Shown: positions 51,914-61,345 of the stretch, piece after piece | Numbering within the stretch: position 1 is the stretch's first letter | Layout of the letters: the number at the start of each line of letters is the position of its first letter | Assembly (NCBI RefSeq): GCF_003952665.1 | Contig: NZ_CP017946.1 | Span: forward strand, 5,227,001-5,291,000 | Reading direction: 5' to 3' | Source: Bosea sp. Tri-49 | GTDB lineage: Bacteria > Pseudomonadota > Alphaproteobacteria > Rhizobiales > Beijerinckiaceae | DNA length: 64,000 nt | The notes under the pieces: generated by a model | The model's input: the letters and a program-made list of their open reading frames with translations, nothing else | What the model was told of the DNA's origin: nothing | Databases searched by the model: none | Program-made: the position numbers and the translations under genes

Positions 51914-52819
51914 ATGACTGCCCCCTTTCCTCTGCCCTCGGTCGAGCCGCCCCGCCCGCTGCTCGAGGCGCGCGGTCTGGTGCGCCGCTTCGGCGGCCTC
52001 ACTGCCGTCGCCGGGATCGACCTTGCGATCGCCGAGGGCGAACTCGTCAGCGTCATCGGTCCCAACGGTGCCGGCAAGACCACCGCCTTCAACCTGATCA
52101 GCGGGCTCGACAAGCCCGATGAAGGCTCGATCCGCTTCGACGGCACGGACATCACCGGCAAGCCACCGGAGGCAGTCGCCGCCGCCGGCCTCGCCCGAAC
52201 CTTCCAGCACGGCCGTGTCTTCGCGAACCTGAGCGTCGCCGACAATGTGCTGGTCGGGGCGCATCGCCGATTGCGCGCGGTCCGCCCGAACTGGCCGGTG
52301 ATCGGACCGCTGGCCGAGCTGGCTCTGGCGCTGGTCCGCCCGCCTTCGGTCAGGGCCGAGGAGGCCGCCTTGCGCGCGGAGGTGCGCGAGATCCTGGCGA
52401 TCTTCGGCGAGCGGCTGCTGCCGCGCATCGACCAGCCGGCCTACAGCCTCTCCTATGCCAATCGTCGCCGCGTCGAGATCGCCCGGGCGCTCGCCGCAAA
52501 GCCGAAGCTGCTGCTGCTCGACGAGCCGACCGCCGGCATGAACCAGACCGAGACGGCCGAAATGCTGGAGATCATCGCCGGCCTCAAGGCGCGCGGGCAG
52601 ACGATCCTGCTGATCGAGCACAAGCTCGACATGGTGATGCGGCTCTCCGACCGCGTCGTCGTGCTCGACGACGGCCGCAAGATCGCGGAGGGCCTGCCGC
52701 TCGCCGTGCGTAACGATCCGGCAGTGATCGAGGCCTATCTCGGCCATGGCGGTGTCGGGGGCGAGAACCGGGCCACCGACCCGGCTGATGCCGCCCAGCC
52801 CGCGGCGGCGAGCGCGTGA
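51914..52819 (+). CDS. ABC transporter ATP-binding protein (LivG family)
   Basis: 301 residues. Walker A GPNGAGKT (49-56), Walker B LLLLDEPTAGM, H-loop IEHKLDMVM. The signature motif is atypical: LSYANRRRVEIARAL, where LivG usually has LSYGEQRRLEIA. The C-terminus is extended with an Ala-rich tail. It lies between the fused permease and LivF. Confidence 0.92.
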   Translation: MTAPFPLPSVEPPRPLLEARGLVRRFGGLTAVAGIDLAIAEGELVSVIGPNGAGKTTAFNLISGLDKPDEGSIRFDGTDITGKPPEAVAAAGLARTFQHGRVFANLSVADNVLVGAHRRLRAVRPNWPVIGPLAELALALVRPPSVRAEEAALRAEVREILAIFGERLLPRIDQPAYSLSYANRRRVEIARALAAKPKLLLLDEPTAGMNQTETAEMLEIIAGLKARGQTILLIEHKLDMVMRLSDRVVVLDDGRKIAEGLPLAVRNDPAVIEAYLGHGGVGGENRATDPADAAQPAAASA

Positions 52820-52829
52820 GGGGCGAGCG

Positions 52830-53567
52830 ATGACGGACACCGCATCCCCGATCCTCGATCTCGAGAGCGTCGATACCTTCTACGGCCCGGTGCAAGCGCA
52901 TTTCGGCCTGTCGCTACGAGTCGGCAAGGGTGAGATCGTCTGCCTGCTCGGCGGCAATGCCAGCGGCAAGTCGACGACGATGAAGCTCATCCTCGGATTG
53001 GTGAAACCCGCGGCCGGAGATGTCCGCGTAGACGGCGTCTCGACCCTCAGGCTGAAGACGCCGCAGATCGTCCGGCTCGGCGTCGGTACCGTGCCGGAGG
53101 CGCGGCGTCTCTTCGGGGCGATGAGCGTGCGCGAGAACCTCTTGATGGGCGCCTTCACCCGCGACGACAAGGCGGCGATCTCGGCCGATCTCGAGCGCGT
53201 GCTGGCGCTGTTCCCGCGCGTCGCGCAGCGGCTCTCGCAGCAGGCCGGCACGCTGTCCGGCGGCGAGCAGCAAATGGTGGCGATGGCACGCGCTTTGATG
53301 GGGCGCCCGCGCATCGTCATCATGGACGAACCGACCATGGGCCTGTCGCCGCTCTGGGTCGAGCGCGTCCTGGCGCTGATCCGCGAGATCAACGGTCAAG
53401 GCGTCAGCATCTTCATGGTCGAGCAGAACGCCAGCCTCGCCCTCCAGATCGCCCATCGCGGCTATGTCCTGCAGACAGGGCGGATCGTGCTCGAAGGCAG
53501 GGCCGCCGACCTGCTCGTCGATGCCAGGATCAGGGACGCCTATCTCGGCGGCGCGGAGGCAGCATGA
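52830..53567 (+). CDS. ABC transporter ATP-binding protein (LivF family)
   Basis: 245 residues from ATG 52830, behind GAGGGGCGAG. Walker A is the unusual GGNASGKS, not GRNGAGKT; the signature LSGGEQQMVAMARAL and Walker B IVIMDEPTMGLSP are normal, and the end VEQNASLALQIAHRGYVLQT is LivF-like. It overlaps the next gene by 4 bp (ATGA). Confidence 0.92.
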   Translation: MTDTASPILDLESVDTFYGPVQAHFGLSLRVGKGEIVCLLGGNASGKSTTMKLILGLVKPAAGDVRVDGVSTLRLKTPQIVRLGVGTVPEARRLFGAMSVRENLLMGAFTRDDKAAISADLERVLALFPRVAQRLSQQAGTLSGGEQQMVAMARALMGRPRIVIMDEPTMGLSPLWVERVLALIREINGQGVSIFMVEQNASLALQIAHRGYVLQTGRIVLEGRAADLLVDARIRDAYLGGAEAA

Positions 53568-54625
53568 CAGCGAAACGATTGGGCTTCTTCACTCGTTTGC
53601 TAGATGACGCGCCCGCCGGCGAACGCTACCGGCTGGCAGTCGAGCAGATCGGTCATGCCGAACGACACGGCTTCGACAGCGCCTGGGTCGCGCAACACCA
53701 TTTCCATCGCGATGAGGGCGGCTTGCCGTCGCCCTTGCCTTTTCTTGCCTATGTCGCGGCGCGGACGAGCCGGATCAGGCTTGGCACCGGCATCATCATC
53801 CTGCCGATGGAGGATCCGGTCCGGACCGCCGAGGATACGGTGGTGGTCGACCTTTTGTCGGGCGGCCGGCTCGAAGTCGGCCTCGGCACCGGCGCGACAC
53901 CCGAAACCTTCCTCGCCTTCGGTCTCGACAAGGACGAGCGCACCGGGATCTTCGCGCGCAATCTCGACAGGCTGCTCGCAGCCTGGAAGGGTGATGCGCT
54001 CGGCCATGACAAGAACCGGCTCTACCCCGAGGCCGGCACCCTGGCGGACCGGGTCTGGCACGCGACCTTCTCGGTCGCCGGGGCCGAGCGGATCGGCCGG
54101 GCCGGCGCCGGGCTGATGCTGTCGCGCACCCAACCGCGCAGCCGCGACAATCCGGATGCGACCCTGCCCGAGATCCAGCACCCGATCGTCGATGCCTATC
54201 TCGCCAACCTGCCGGCCGGCATTCCGCCGCGCATCATGGCCTCGCGCTCGCTCTTCGTCGCCGACAGCCGCGCCGAGGCGCTGAAGCTGGCCGAGATCGG
54301 GCTCAACCGCGTGCTCGACCGCTTCCTCGCCAGCGGCCATGTGATTCCCGATCGCAGCCTGCCGGGGCTGATCAGGACGCTCGACACTCATGTCGGCGCG
54401 CCGGGCGACGTGATCGCCTCGCTCGAAGCCGACAGCGTGCTGCCGCGCGTCACCGACATCGTATTCCAGGTCCACTCGGTCGACCCGCCGCACCCGGCGA
54501 TCCTGCGTTCGGTCGAACTCGCCGCAACCGAGGTCGCGCCGGCACTCGGCTGGCGCTCGTCGCCCCGTGAAGCGGAGCCGCAATTGTCCCGGCAGCGCGC
54601 AGACGCTGCCGCCCTTCAACAGTGA
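53564..54625 (+). CDS. LLM class FMN-dependent monooxygenase (putative)
   Basis: 353 residues. RLGFFTRLLDDAPAGERYRL start, GFDSAWVAQHHFHRDEGGLP, TSRIRLGTGIIILPMEDPVR, DLLSGGRLEVGLGTGATPE and SRTQPRSRDNPDATLPEIQH. This resembles an NCBI family of FMN-dependent luciferase-like monooxygenases that travel with CMD and AhpD-domain proteins (from memory, KPN_01858 type; not searched). Translationally coupled to livF, so the imported ligand is probably its substrate or related to it. Confidence 0.88.
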   Translation: MTAKRLGFFTRLLDDAPAGERYRLAVEQIGHAERHGFDSAWVAQHHFHRDEGGLPSPLPFLAYVAARTSRIRLGTGIIILPMEDPVRTAEDTVVVDLLSGGRLEVGLGTGATPETFLAFGLDKDERTGIFARNLDRLLAAWKGDALGHDKNRLYPEAGTLADRVWHATFSVAGAERIGRAGAGLMLSRTQPRSRDNPDATLPEIQHPIVDAYLANLPAGIPPRIMASRSLFVADSRAEALKLAEIGLNRVLDRFLASGHVIPDRSLPGLIRTLDTHVGAPGDVIASLEADSVLPRVTDIVFQVHSVDPPHPAILRSVELAATEVAPALGWRSSPREAEPQLSRQRADAAALQQ

Positions 54626-54633
54626 GGCCTGCC

Positions 54634-55236
54634 ATGACCGACCACGCAACGCCGGATATCCTCGACCGCCTCGCCGGGGTCAGCGTCGGCTCGACCCTCG
54701 ACGTCGTCCGGCACGAGCGGCCGGAGACGCGCCGCAACGTCCAGGCGAGCTATGACGCTCTCTTCGAGACGGGTGACGAGGCGGAGGTCACGGCAACCGA
54801 ACGTCATGCGGTCGCGGCCTTCGTCGCGCTGCTGCACGATGCCGACGGCCCGGCCGCCAACCACTATCTCCAGCTGCTCGAACAACGACCCGATGCTGAC
54901 GGCCTCGTCGGAGTGTTGCGCAGCCAGGCGAAAAGAGCTGCGACCGCTGGTCCATACGGCGCTTATCCGAGTGGGCCGCTCTCGCGCGAGAACCTGGCCG
55001 GACCGATCTTCAGCACCGAGCCGTCGGATCGTGCAGTCCTGGGCGAGCGCCTTTCGGCTGCGCTCGACCATGTCCACCTGCTGGTCTTCCACCTGCGGGA
55101 CGCTCAGGCGCCTCATCTCGCGCTCCTGCAGCAGGCCGGCTGGAACACCGCCGCGATCGTCACCCTGTCGCAGATCGTCGCCTTCCTCTCCTTCCAGATC
55201 CGCGCCGCGCAGGGCCTGCGCGTTCTCGGTTCCTGA
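54634..55236 (+). CDS. CMD domain protein (Avi_7170-like)
   Basis: 200 residues from ATG 54634, with GAGG upstream. Carboxymuconolactone-decarboxylase/AhpD-type helices: HATPDILDRLAGVSVGSTLD, TATERHAVAAFVALLHDADG and LLQQAGWNTAAIVTLSQIVA, then FLSFQIRAAQGLRVL. No CxxC pair is visible, so it may lack peroxidase activity. It is followed 25 bp later by an AhpD-domain protein. The pair with a luciferase-like enzyme is a recurrent arrangement whose chemistry is not established. Confidence 0.82.
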   Translation: MTDHATPDILDRLAGVSVGSTLDVVRHERPETRRNVQASYDALFETGDEAEVTATERHAVAAFVALLHDADGPAANHYLQLLEQRPDADGLVGVLRSQAKRAATAGPYGAYPSGPLSRENLAGPIFSTEPSDRAVLGERLSAALDHVHLLVFHLRDAQAPHLALLQQAGWNTAAIVTLSQIVAFLSFQIRAAQGLRVLGS

Positions 55237-55261
55237 TGCCATTCGACCACGGAGCGACTTG

Positions 55262-55861
55262 ATGACCGCTACCACGCTCGACCATCCGAAGGCCGCGATC
55301 CCGACCGTCTTCACCCAGGACGAACTCGGCTGGAATGCTTGGCTCGACCCCGTCCCCGAAGAGGCCCTGACCGAGCGCCAGAAGGAGGGGCTGGTCGACA
55401 TCGCCCGCGCCAAGAGCCCTTATTTCCGGCTGCTTGCACATGATCCCGACATCCTTCGCGCCCGGACCCTGGCCGACAAGGACATCTTCTACAACACCCG
55501 CGCAGGCCTGCCGCGGGCCGAGCGCGAGCTCGCCGCGGCAGCGGTCTCGCGCAGCAATGGCTGCATCTACTGCGCTTCGGTCCATGCCCGCTTCGCAACC
55601 ACGCATTCGAAGCGCCGCGACGATGTCCAGCGCCTGCTCGATGAAGGCGTCGGCGTCGATATCGACCCGCTCTGGAACGCCGTGATCGAGGCTTCCGTGG
55701 CGCTGACGGCGACACCGATCGCGTTCGACAAGAGCCATGTCGCCAAGCTTCGCCGCCTCGGCCTCGATGATCTCGCCATCGCCGACCTGATCCATGCCGC
55801 CTCGTTTTTCAACTGGGCCAACCGGCTGATGCTCTCCCTCGGCGAGCCGGAAATCCGCTGA
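55262..55861 (+). CDS. Alkylhydroperoxidase (AhpD) domain protein (Avi_7169-like)
   Basis: 199 residues. The redox motif SNGCIYCASVHARFATTH carries the CxxC and downstream His expected for AhpD peroxidases. N-terminal FTQDELGWNAWLDPVPEEAL, then LTERQKEGLVDIARAKSPYF, and the C-terminal LGLDDLAIADLIHAASFFNW. It may detoxify peroxides or flavin-linked by-products formed by the neighbouring monooxygenases (inference). Confidence 0.87.
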   Translation: MTATTLDHPKAAIPTVFTQDELGWNAWLDPVPEEALTERQKEGLVDIARAKSPYFRLLAHDPDILRARTLADKDIFYNTRAGLPRAERELAAAAVSRSNGCIYCASVHARFATTHSKRRDDVQRLLDEGVGVDIDPLWNAVIEASVALTATPIAFDKSHVAKLRRLGLDDLAIADLIHAASFFNWANRLMLSLGEPEIR

Positions 55862-55883
55862 CATCCTATTGCGAAACGACGAC

Positions 55884-56954
55884 ATGAGCCTTGAATCCGA
55901 ATATCTCTGGTACATCCCGAATGTCGTCGAGCCCGGCCATCGCGGCGACTGCGCGGTCGAGGGCCACAACAGCTTGGAGACGCTGACCAGCCAGGCGAGA
56001 GCGCTGGAAGAGCATGGCTGGAAGGGCGCGTTGATCGGGACCGGCTGGGGCCGCCCCGACACCTTCACCGTTGCCGCCGCGCTCGCCGCTCGCACCACGA
56101 CCTTCGAGCCGCTGATCGCGATCCGCCCGGGCTATTGGCGGCCGGCGAATTTCGCCTCAGCCGCGGCGACGCTCGACCACCTGACAGGCGGCCGGGTGCG
56201 CATCAATATCGTCTCCGGCAAGGACAACCTCGCCGCTTATGGCGACAGCGAGGGCGACCAGGCGCATCGCTATGGCCGCACCAGGGAGTTCATGCGGCTC
56301 ATCCGCAAGCTCTGGACCGAAGAGAATGTCGCGTTCGCCGGTGAGCACTTCCGTGTCGATGGATCGACCGTCGTGCCGCGTATCGAGGTCCGGGGTGAGC
56401 GCCGGCATCCCAAGCTCTATTTCGGCGGTGCCTCGGAGGCAGCGGAGCGGGTGGCGGCGACCGAGGCCGATGTCCAGCTCTTCTGGGGCGAGCCGCTCGA
56501 CGGCGTGCGCGAGCGGATCGAGCGGCTAAAGGCGCTGAGCCGCGATCTTGACCGCGACCTGCCGCCGCTCGAATTCGGGCTTCGGGTCACGACCTTCATC
56601 CGCGACACTACCGAGCAGGCCTGGGCGGAGGCTGAGGCCAAGGTCGCCGAGATGGCCAAGGGCAAGGGCGCCGGCTGGAACGACCATCAGCGCGCGACTG
56701 CCGTGGGACAGCAGCGCCTGCTCGACCTGCACGCGCAGGGCGAGGTGCTCGACGACAACCTCTACACCACGCCCGGCAAGTTCGGCGGCGGCGGGGCGGG
56801 GACCACCTGGCTGGTGGGCTCGGCCGAGGACGTCGCGCGCTCGCTGCGCAAATACCGCGATCTCGGCATCAGCCAGTTCGTCCTGTCCGACACGCCCTAT
56901 CTGCCCGAGATCAGGCGGCAGGGCGACCAGTTGCTGCCCTTGCTGCGCAACTGA
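55884..56954 (+). CDS. LLM class flavin-dependent oxidoreductase (SsuD-like)
   Basis: 356 residues from ATG 55884. Marks: SEYLWYIPNVVEPGHRGDCA, EEHGWKGALIGTGWGRPDTF, LIAIRPGYWRPANFASAAAT, RVRINIVSGKDNLAAYGDSE, HPKLYFGGASEAAERVAATE and LFWGEPLDGVRERIERLK. It is SsuD-related, suggesting oxidation of a C-S bond. It is the last gene of the plus-strand operon; a hairpin follows. Confidence 0.88.
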   Translation: MSLESEYLWYIPNVVEPGHRGDCAVEGHNSLETLTSQARALEEHGWKGALIGTGWGRPDTFTVAAALAARTTTFEPLIAIRPGYWRPANFASAAATLDHLTGGRVRINIVSGKDNLAAYGDSEGDQAHRYGRTREFMRLIRKLWTEENVAFAGEHFRVDGSTVVPRIEVRGERRHPKLYFGGASEAAERVAATEADVQLFWGEPLDGVRERIERLKALSRDLDRDLPPLEFGLRVTTFIRDTTEQAWAEAEAKVAEMAKGKGAGWNDHQRATAVGQQRLLDLHAQGEVLDDNLYTTPGKFGGGGAGTTWLVGSAEDVARSLRKYRDLGISQFVLSDTPYLPEIRRQGDQLLPLLRN

Positions 56955-56964
56955 AGCGATGTTG

Positions 56965-56985
56965 GCGGCGCCTTTCCGGCGCCGC
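56965..56985. terminator. Hairpin between convergent operons
   Basis: GCGGCGCC (56965-56972), TTTCC loop, GGCGCCGC (56978-56985): an 8-bp perfect GC stem in the 42-bp gap between the stops of two convergent operons. It can act on both strands; there is no T-run. Confidence 0.6.
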
Positions 56986-56996
56986 TCGATGGCCTG

Positions 56997-58172
56997 TCAG
57001 GAGCCGGTGGCGCGGGCCTGTGCCGGCTTGATGTCGTTGGCGATCGTCTCGCCGAAGGGGCCGTTGTTGACGACGCCGGAAAAGCGTGGCTTGCCATGGT
57101 TGAGGTCGAGCAAAGGGAAGACCAGCTCGGCGAAGCGGTAGGCCTCCTCCAGATGCGGGTAGCCGGAGAGGATGAAGCTGTCGATGCCGAGAGCCTGATA
57201 CTCGCGGATGCGGGCCGCGACCTGCTCGGGATTGCCGACGAGGGCGGTGCCAGCACCGCCGCGCACCAGGCCGACCCCGGCCCAGAGATTGGGCGAGATC
57301 TCCAGCCTGTCGCGCCGGCCGCCATGCAGCGCCGACATCCGGCGCTGACCTTCGGAATCCATGCGGGCGAAGGTCGCCTGCGATTTCGCGATCGTCTCGT
57401 CGTCGAGATGGCTGATCAGCCGGTTGGCGGCGGCCCAGGCCTCGTCCTCGCTCTCGCGGACGACGACATGCAGCCTGATGCCGAAGGAGACCTTGCGGCC
57501 CGCTGCCCTGGCCGCCTTGTCGACGATGCCGATCTTTTGCGCGACGGCTGCGGGCGGCTCCCCCCAGGTCAGGTACTTGTCGATCGTTTCAGCGGCAACC
57601 GCGATGCCGGCCGGCGAGGAGCCGCCGAAATAGAGTGGCGGGCCGTTTTCCTGCGCCGGCGGATAGAGGAGCTGGGCACCCTCGACCTTGAGATGCTTAC
57701 CGTGATGATCGACCGCCTCGCCGCGCAGCAGCGCCGAATAGATCGAGAGGAACTCGCGCGTCACCGCATAGCGCTCGTCGTGATCGGCGAAGATGCCGTC
57801 ACCGGCATTCTCGACGGGATCGCCGCCGGTGACGACATTGACCAGCAGCCGGCCATTGCTGACACGGTCGAGCGTTGCGGTCATGCGCGCAGCCACCGTC
57901 GGTGATTGTAGGCCGGGCCTGACAGCGACGAGATAGCGCAGTTCCTGCGTGGTCGGCGCGACCGCCGAGGCGACGATCCAGGAATCCTCGCAGCTGCGCC
58001 CGGTCGGCAGCAGCACGCCGTAATAACCGAGCTGATCCGCCGCTTGAGCGACTTGACGGAGATAGCCGAGATCAGTCTGCCGGCCGCCCTGGGCGGTGCC
58101 GAGGTAGCGTCCGTCGCCATGCGTCGGCAGAAACCAAAGGACATTGGCTGTCGGGGAAGGGGCAATGCTCAT
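56997..58172 (-). CDS. ssuD: FMNH2-dependent alkanesulfonate monooxygenase
   Basis: 391 residues, SsuD length and motifs: [117 protein letters not shown] and [20 protein letters not shown]. It cleaves alkanesulfonates to aldehyde and sulfite using FMNH2 from a separate reductase (SsuE-like, not seen here). Last gene of the minus-strand sulfur operon. Confidence 0.95.
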   Translation of the reverse strand: MSIAPSPTANVLWFLPTHGDGRYLGTAQGGRQTDLGYLRQVAQAADQLGYYGVLLPTGRSCEDSWIVASAVAPTTQELRYLVAVRPGLQSPTVAARMTATLDRVSNGRLLVNVVTGGDPVENAGDGIFADHDERYAVTREFLSIYSALLRGEAVDHHGKHLKVEGAQLLYPPAQENGPPLYFGGSSPAGIAVAAETIDKYLTWGEPPAAVAQKIGIVDKAARAAGRKVSFGIRLHVVVRESEDEAWAAANRLISHLDDETIAKSQATFARMDSEGQRRMSALHGGRRDRLEISPNLWAGVGLVRGGAGTALVGNPEQVAARIREYQALGIDSFILSGYPHLEEAYRFAELVFPLLDLNHGKPRFSGVVNNGPFGETIANDIKPAQARATGS

Positions 58173-58243
58173 CGGCTGGGCTTCCTGGAAACTGAAGAGG
58201 ATTGGCGCGGCCGTGGCAGGTCGCGCCGGGATCGTGCTGGTCT

Positions 58244-59470
58244 CTAGAAGAAGCCAGTCTTTGGCAGCGCGGTGCCCCTGACGGCATGGGCGCCGATCGC
58301 CTGCGCCTTGTAGGAACCGGGATTGTGAGCCGCGAGCGTGCGGGCATTGCGCCAGTGCCGGTCGAGATTGCTCTCGCGCTTGGCCGCCGAGGCCCCGCCG
58401 ACGTCGAAGAGCTGCGAGCCAGCGCGGATCGCGAGTTCGTCGACGACGATCTTGGCCTTGGCCGCGGCGAGTGCGGCCTCATGCGCGAGAGCCTCGTCGA
58501 TGGCGCCGTCGCTGGCTGAGGCCGTCGCCCGGTCGAGGGCCTCGGCTGCGGCGAGCACCGTCGCTTCGGCGGCAAAAGCGGCAGCCTCGACCTGCCCCAC
58601 GACCTGCTGCAGCAGGGGATCGTCGGCCGGTGTCGCTGCGGGGGCGTGGGCGAAGGAGCGGCCGCGGCGATGGAGCAGGGCGATGGCGTCCTGCGCGACG
58701 GCCTTGATGATCCCGGCCACGACCGCGGTCACGAAGATATGCGGCAAGGTCGTGTGGTAGGGCCGGGCATAGCTGCCGCCGGCCTCGTCCCAGACGACCT
58801 CGTCGGGCTCGACCCGGACGTTCTCGAACCGCGTCGTGCCGGTGCCGGTGAGGCGCTGGCCGATCCCGTCCCAATCGTCGAGGCGGGTGATGCCGGCGCG
58901 ATCGACCGGCAGGACGATCGAGGCCAGCTGTCCTTTGTCCTGCGCACGCACCACGACATAGTCGGCGTAGAGCGTGCCGGTGCTGTAGTATTTCTCGCCG
59001 CTCAGCCGATAGCCCTCGCCGTCGGCCGTCAGCAGCGTTTCGAGCGGGCTGCCGCCAACCGGCAAGGCGGTCAGCTCGCCTGCTGCCAGGCCAAAGATCT
59101 TGCCGGCGACGACCTCGGCGAGCCAGCGGCCGTTCTGCGGATCGAGTGCCGGCTGGGCGAAGCGTTCGACGAAGCTGAAATGGTTGCGCAGCGCGTGCGC
59201 GACATTCGGATCGGCGGCGCCGAGCGCGATGATCGCTTCGATCAGATCCCTCAATGAGCCGCCGGCTCCGCCATGTTCGAGCGGCACTCGCAGGGCACCG
59301 AAGCGGGCGGCTCGGATCAGGTCGATCTCGGTGTAAGGATGCGTGCGGGTGCGGTCGCGCTCGGAGGCGCCGTCGCCGATCCGCGCGATCAGCTCGGCCA
59401 GTTCAGGCGAGCGCGGTCCGACGGGCGCGGCTGCTGCCGCGAAACTGTCCTTGGGCGCAGCGATGTTCAT
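58244..59470 (-). CDS. Acyl-CoA dehydrogenase-like flavin monooxygenase (SfnB/DszC type)
   Basis: 408 residues from ATG 59470, with AAGGAG upstream. Acyl-CoA dehydrogenase fold: [74 protein letters not shown] and [20 protein letters not shown], then [12 protein letters not shown]. The GGSx[16 protein letters not shown] pattern matches SfnB/DszC-like flavoproteins that act on organosulfur compounds, rather than true acyl-CoA dehydrogenases. It lies between CopD and SsuD genes in the sulfonate operon. Confidence 0.88.
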   Translation of the reverse strand: MNIAAPKDSFAAAAAPVGPRSPELAELIARIGDGASERDRTRTHPYTEIDLIRAARFGALRVPLEHGGAGGSLRDLIEAIIALGAADPNVAHALRNHFSFVERFAQPALDPQNGRWLAEVVAGKIFGLAAGELTALPVGGSPLETLLTADGEGYRLSGEKYYSTGTLYADYVVVRAQDKGQLASIVLPVDRAGITRLDDWDGIGQRLTGTGTTRFENVRVEPDEVVWDEAGGSYARPYHTTLPHIFVTAVVAGIIKAVAQDAIALLHRRGRSFAHAPAATPADDPLLQQVVGQVEAAAFAAEATVLAAAEALDRATASASDGAIDEALAHEAALAAAKAKIVVDELAIRAGSQLFDVGGASAAKRESNLDRHWRNARTLAAHNPGSYKAQAIGAHAVRGTALPKTGFF

Positions 59471-59493
59471 GGCGGCGTGCTCCTTGTTGGGGA

Positions 59494-61344
59494 TCAATGG
59501 CGGTGGGTGCCGATGCCGCCGGCTTCGAACGGCTCGGCAACGATGTGGGCGAGTTCGTCCCGCCAGTTGGCGGATGAAGCGGCCTTGGGATGCACCGGCA
59601 GGATGCGGCTGCGCAGCCAGCCATTGGCGTCGACGAGCAGGCGCACCCCGGCGAGCCGGGCTTCGTCCAGCCCGGTCATCAGCGCGAGCGCCGCGAGCGC
59701 GTCCGGCGAGCTCGACAGGCAGTCGAAGCCGTCGGGCAGGTGCTCGCCGTCGCGGGACAGCAGCAGGACGCGGGTGAGCTTGATACCGTCCGGAATGGGC
59801 TCCGGGCGGGGACTGATCTCATCTGCGATCGTGATCTCGATCGGGCCGGAGCGACCGAGGATGTCGCGCAGCGTGCTGCTGCCGTCGCGGCATAGGGCCG
59901 GGAAGTCCGGAGTCAGGACCGGATGGCGCCAGCCGCCGCTGCGTCTGGCAGATGTGCCGGCGATACGGGCGCGGAAGTAGTCGATCAATTGCCAGCGTTC
60001 GCGCGGTCCGAGACCGGCGATCGTGCCGTGCGGAAAGGGGCTGTGCCCGATCCGGTCGAAGGTTTCGGTCAGCCAGCCATAGAGATCGCCGTCGGGGCGC
60101 TGCCAGAGCCCGTAGGGCGTCGGGTCGGACGGGTCGTCGCGCGGGCGAAAGCAGTCGGGCGTGCAGTAGCGCTTCAGCAGCGCCTCGCCTTGCAGGATCG
60201 AGGCGGTGGTGAAGCCGGTCTCGGAGCGCTGGAAACTCGTCGGCCAGGCCGGCTTGGCCAACAAGGGCAGGTTGGGAAAGGGGAGCAGCGCGATGGCGAT
60301 GGCGGCCGCGAGCGGTCCGATCAGCCGGGTCCTGCGCCAGAACAGGGTCGATAGGCCCGCACCGACGACGCCCGTCAGCGCAGCGGCGCGCCAGAGCTCC
60401 TTGGCGAAATAGGCCTCGTCGATCCGCGACAGGTCGGGCTGGAGCGGGAAGGGCCAGGCCGGCGGCTCATGCGCTCCCGGCGGCTGGTTGGCGAGCCAGG
60501 CTGCCATCGCGATCGCGCCGATACCGAGCGCGAGCTCGATCGCGATGCTGATCAGCAGCGGGCGACGCGCGCCGGCCGCTAACCTGGGCGTCAGCACGAA
60601 GCGGTTCAGGGCGGCGAGCGCCAGCAGCGTCGCGAATACCGCCGCCTTGCCGAGCAGGAGCAGGCCATAGGGCGTGCCGAACAGGCCGCCGAGATCGCCG
60701 ACCAGCGGCAGGGATTGCAGGAGTCCGGTCGCTGCGATGGTACCAACGGCAGCAAGGCCGAGCCAGGAGAAGCGCCGCACCGTGGTTGTCGCCTCAGCGA
60801 TCGGAAGCTGCGCGGCGGCAAGGAGCAGCGCTGGCAGGGCTCCGATCCAGAGGCCGGCCGCTGCGGTATGCAGCGCGATCTGTAGCGGCAGAGCCGGCGT
60901 CGACGCTGCGGCAGCATGGCCGAGCCAGGGTTGCAAGGTCACCGCTGCTGCGGCCAGCAAGGTGGCGAAGCCCACGCGCCAAAGCGAGCGCAGGTCGCCC
61001 GCGGCTTCGAGGATGAGTGCCAGCAGTCCGAAGCGGATCAGCAGCGCATGGCCGAAAACTGTCTCCACAACGATGAGGCGGCTTGCGGCGAACAAGCCGA
61101 TCTCGTCGCCGGTCGCGCGCAGCGCTTGCAGCGGCAACCAGACGAGGGAGGCGATCAGCGCGACGATGATCGCGTGACGCAACAGGCGCTGCAGGGCCGG
61201 GCGGACTAACTCGAACAGGTGCTCACTCCCGGAGGAGCGCGGAACGAGAAGCGCGATCGCGAGCGTCCCGAACGCCGTGAGCGCCGCCATCAGCTCGATG
61301 CTGCGCGCCAGGCGCAGCTGGAGGTCGAGGGCGGCGCCGGCCAA
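59494..61344 (-). CDS. copD: CopD family membrane protein with degenerate cytochrome-c-like domain
   Basis: 616 residues, far longer than a bare CopD. Residues ~10-355 are hydrophobic helices with the CopD/YcnJ motifs HTAAAGLWIGALPALLLAA and LLLLGKAAVFATLLALAALN. Residues ~375-460 look like a cytochrome c domain (FTTASILQGEALLKRYCTPD, then GDLYGWLTETFDRIGHSPFP and RERWQLIDYFRARI). The haem motif CxxCH is replaced by C394-TPD-C398-F, so covalent haem is unlikely. Residues ~475-600 resemble a thioredoxin-like or SCO-like fold. The start is TTG 61344, one base after the CopC stop. Copper uptake into the cytoplasm is the usual role. Confidence 0.85.
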   Translation of the reverse strand: MAGAALDLQLRLARSIELMAALTAFGTLAIALLVPRSSGSEHLFELVRPALQRLLRHAIIVALIASLVWLPLQALRATGDEIGLFAASRLIVVETVFGHALLIRFGLLALILEAAGDLRSLWRVGFATLLAAAAVTLQPWLGHAAAASTPALPLQIALHTAAAGLWIGALPALLLAAAQLPIAEATTTVRRFSWLGLAAVGTIAATGLLQSLPLVGDLGGLFGTPYGLLLLGKAAVFATLLALAALNRFVLTPRLAAGARRPLLISIAIELALGIGAIAMAAWLANQPPGAHEPPAWPFPLQPDLSRIDEAYFAKELWRAAALTGVVGAGLSTLFWRRTRLIGPLAAAIAIALLPFPNLPLLAKPAWPTSFQRSETGFTTASILQGEALLKRYCTPDCFRPRDDPSDPTPYGLWQRPDGDLYGWLTETFDRIGHSPFPHGTIAGLGPRERWQLIDYFRARIAGTSARRSGGWRHPVLTPDFPALCRDGSSTLRDILGRSGPIEITIADEISPRPEPIPDGIKLTRVLLLSRDGEHLPDGFDCLSSSPDALAALALMTGLDEARLAGVRLLVDANGWLRSRILPVHPKAASSANWRDELAHIVAEPFEAGGIGTHRH

Positions 61345-61345
61345 G

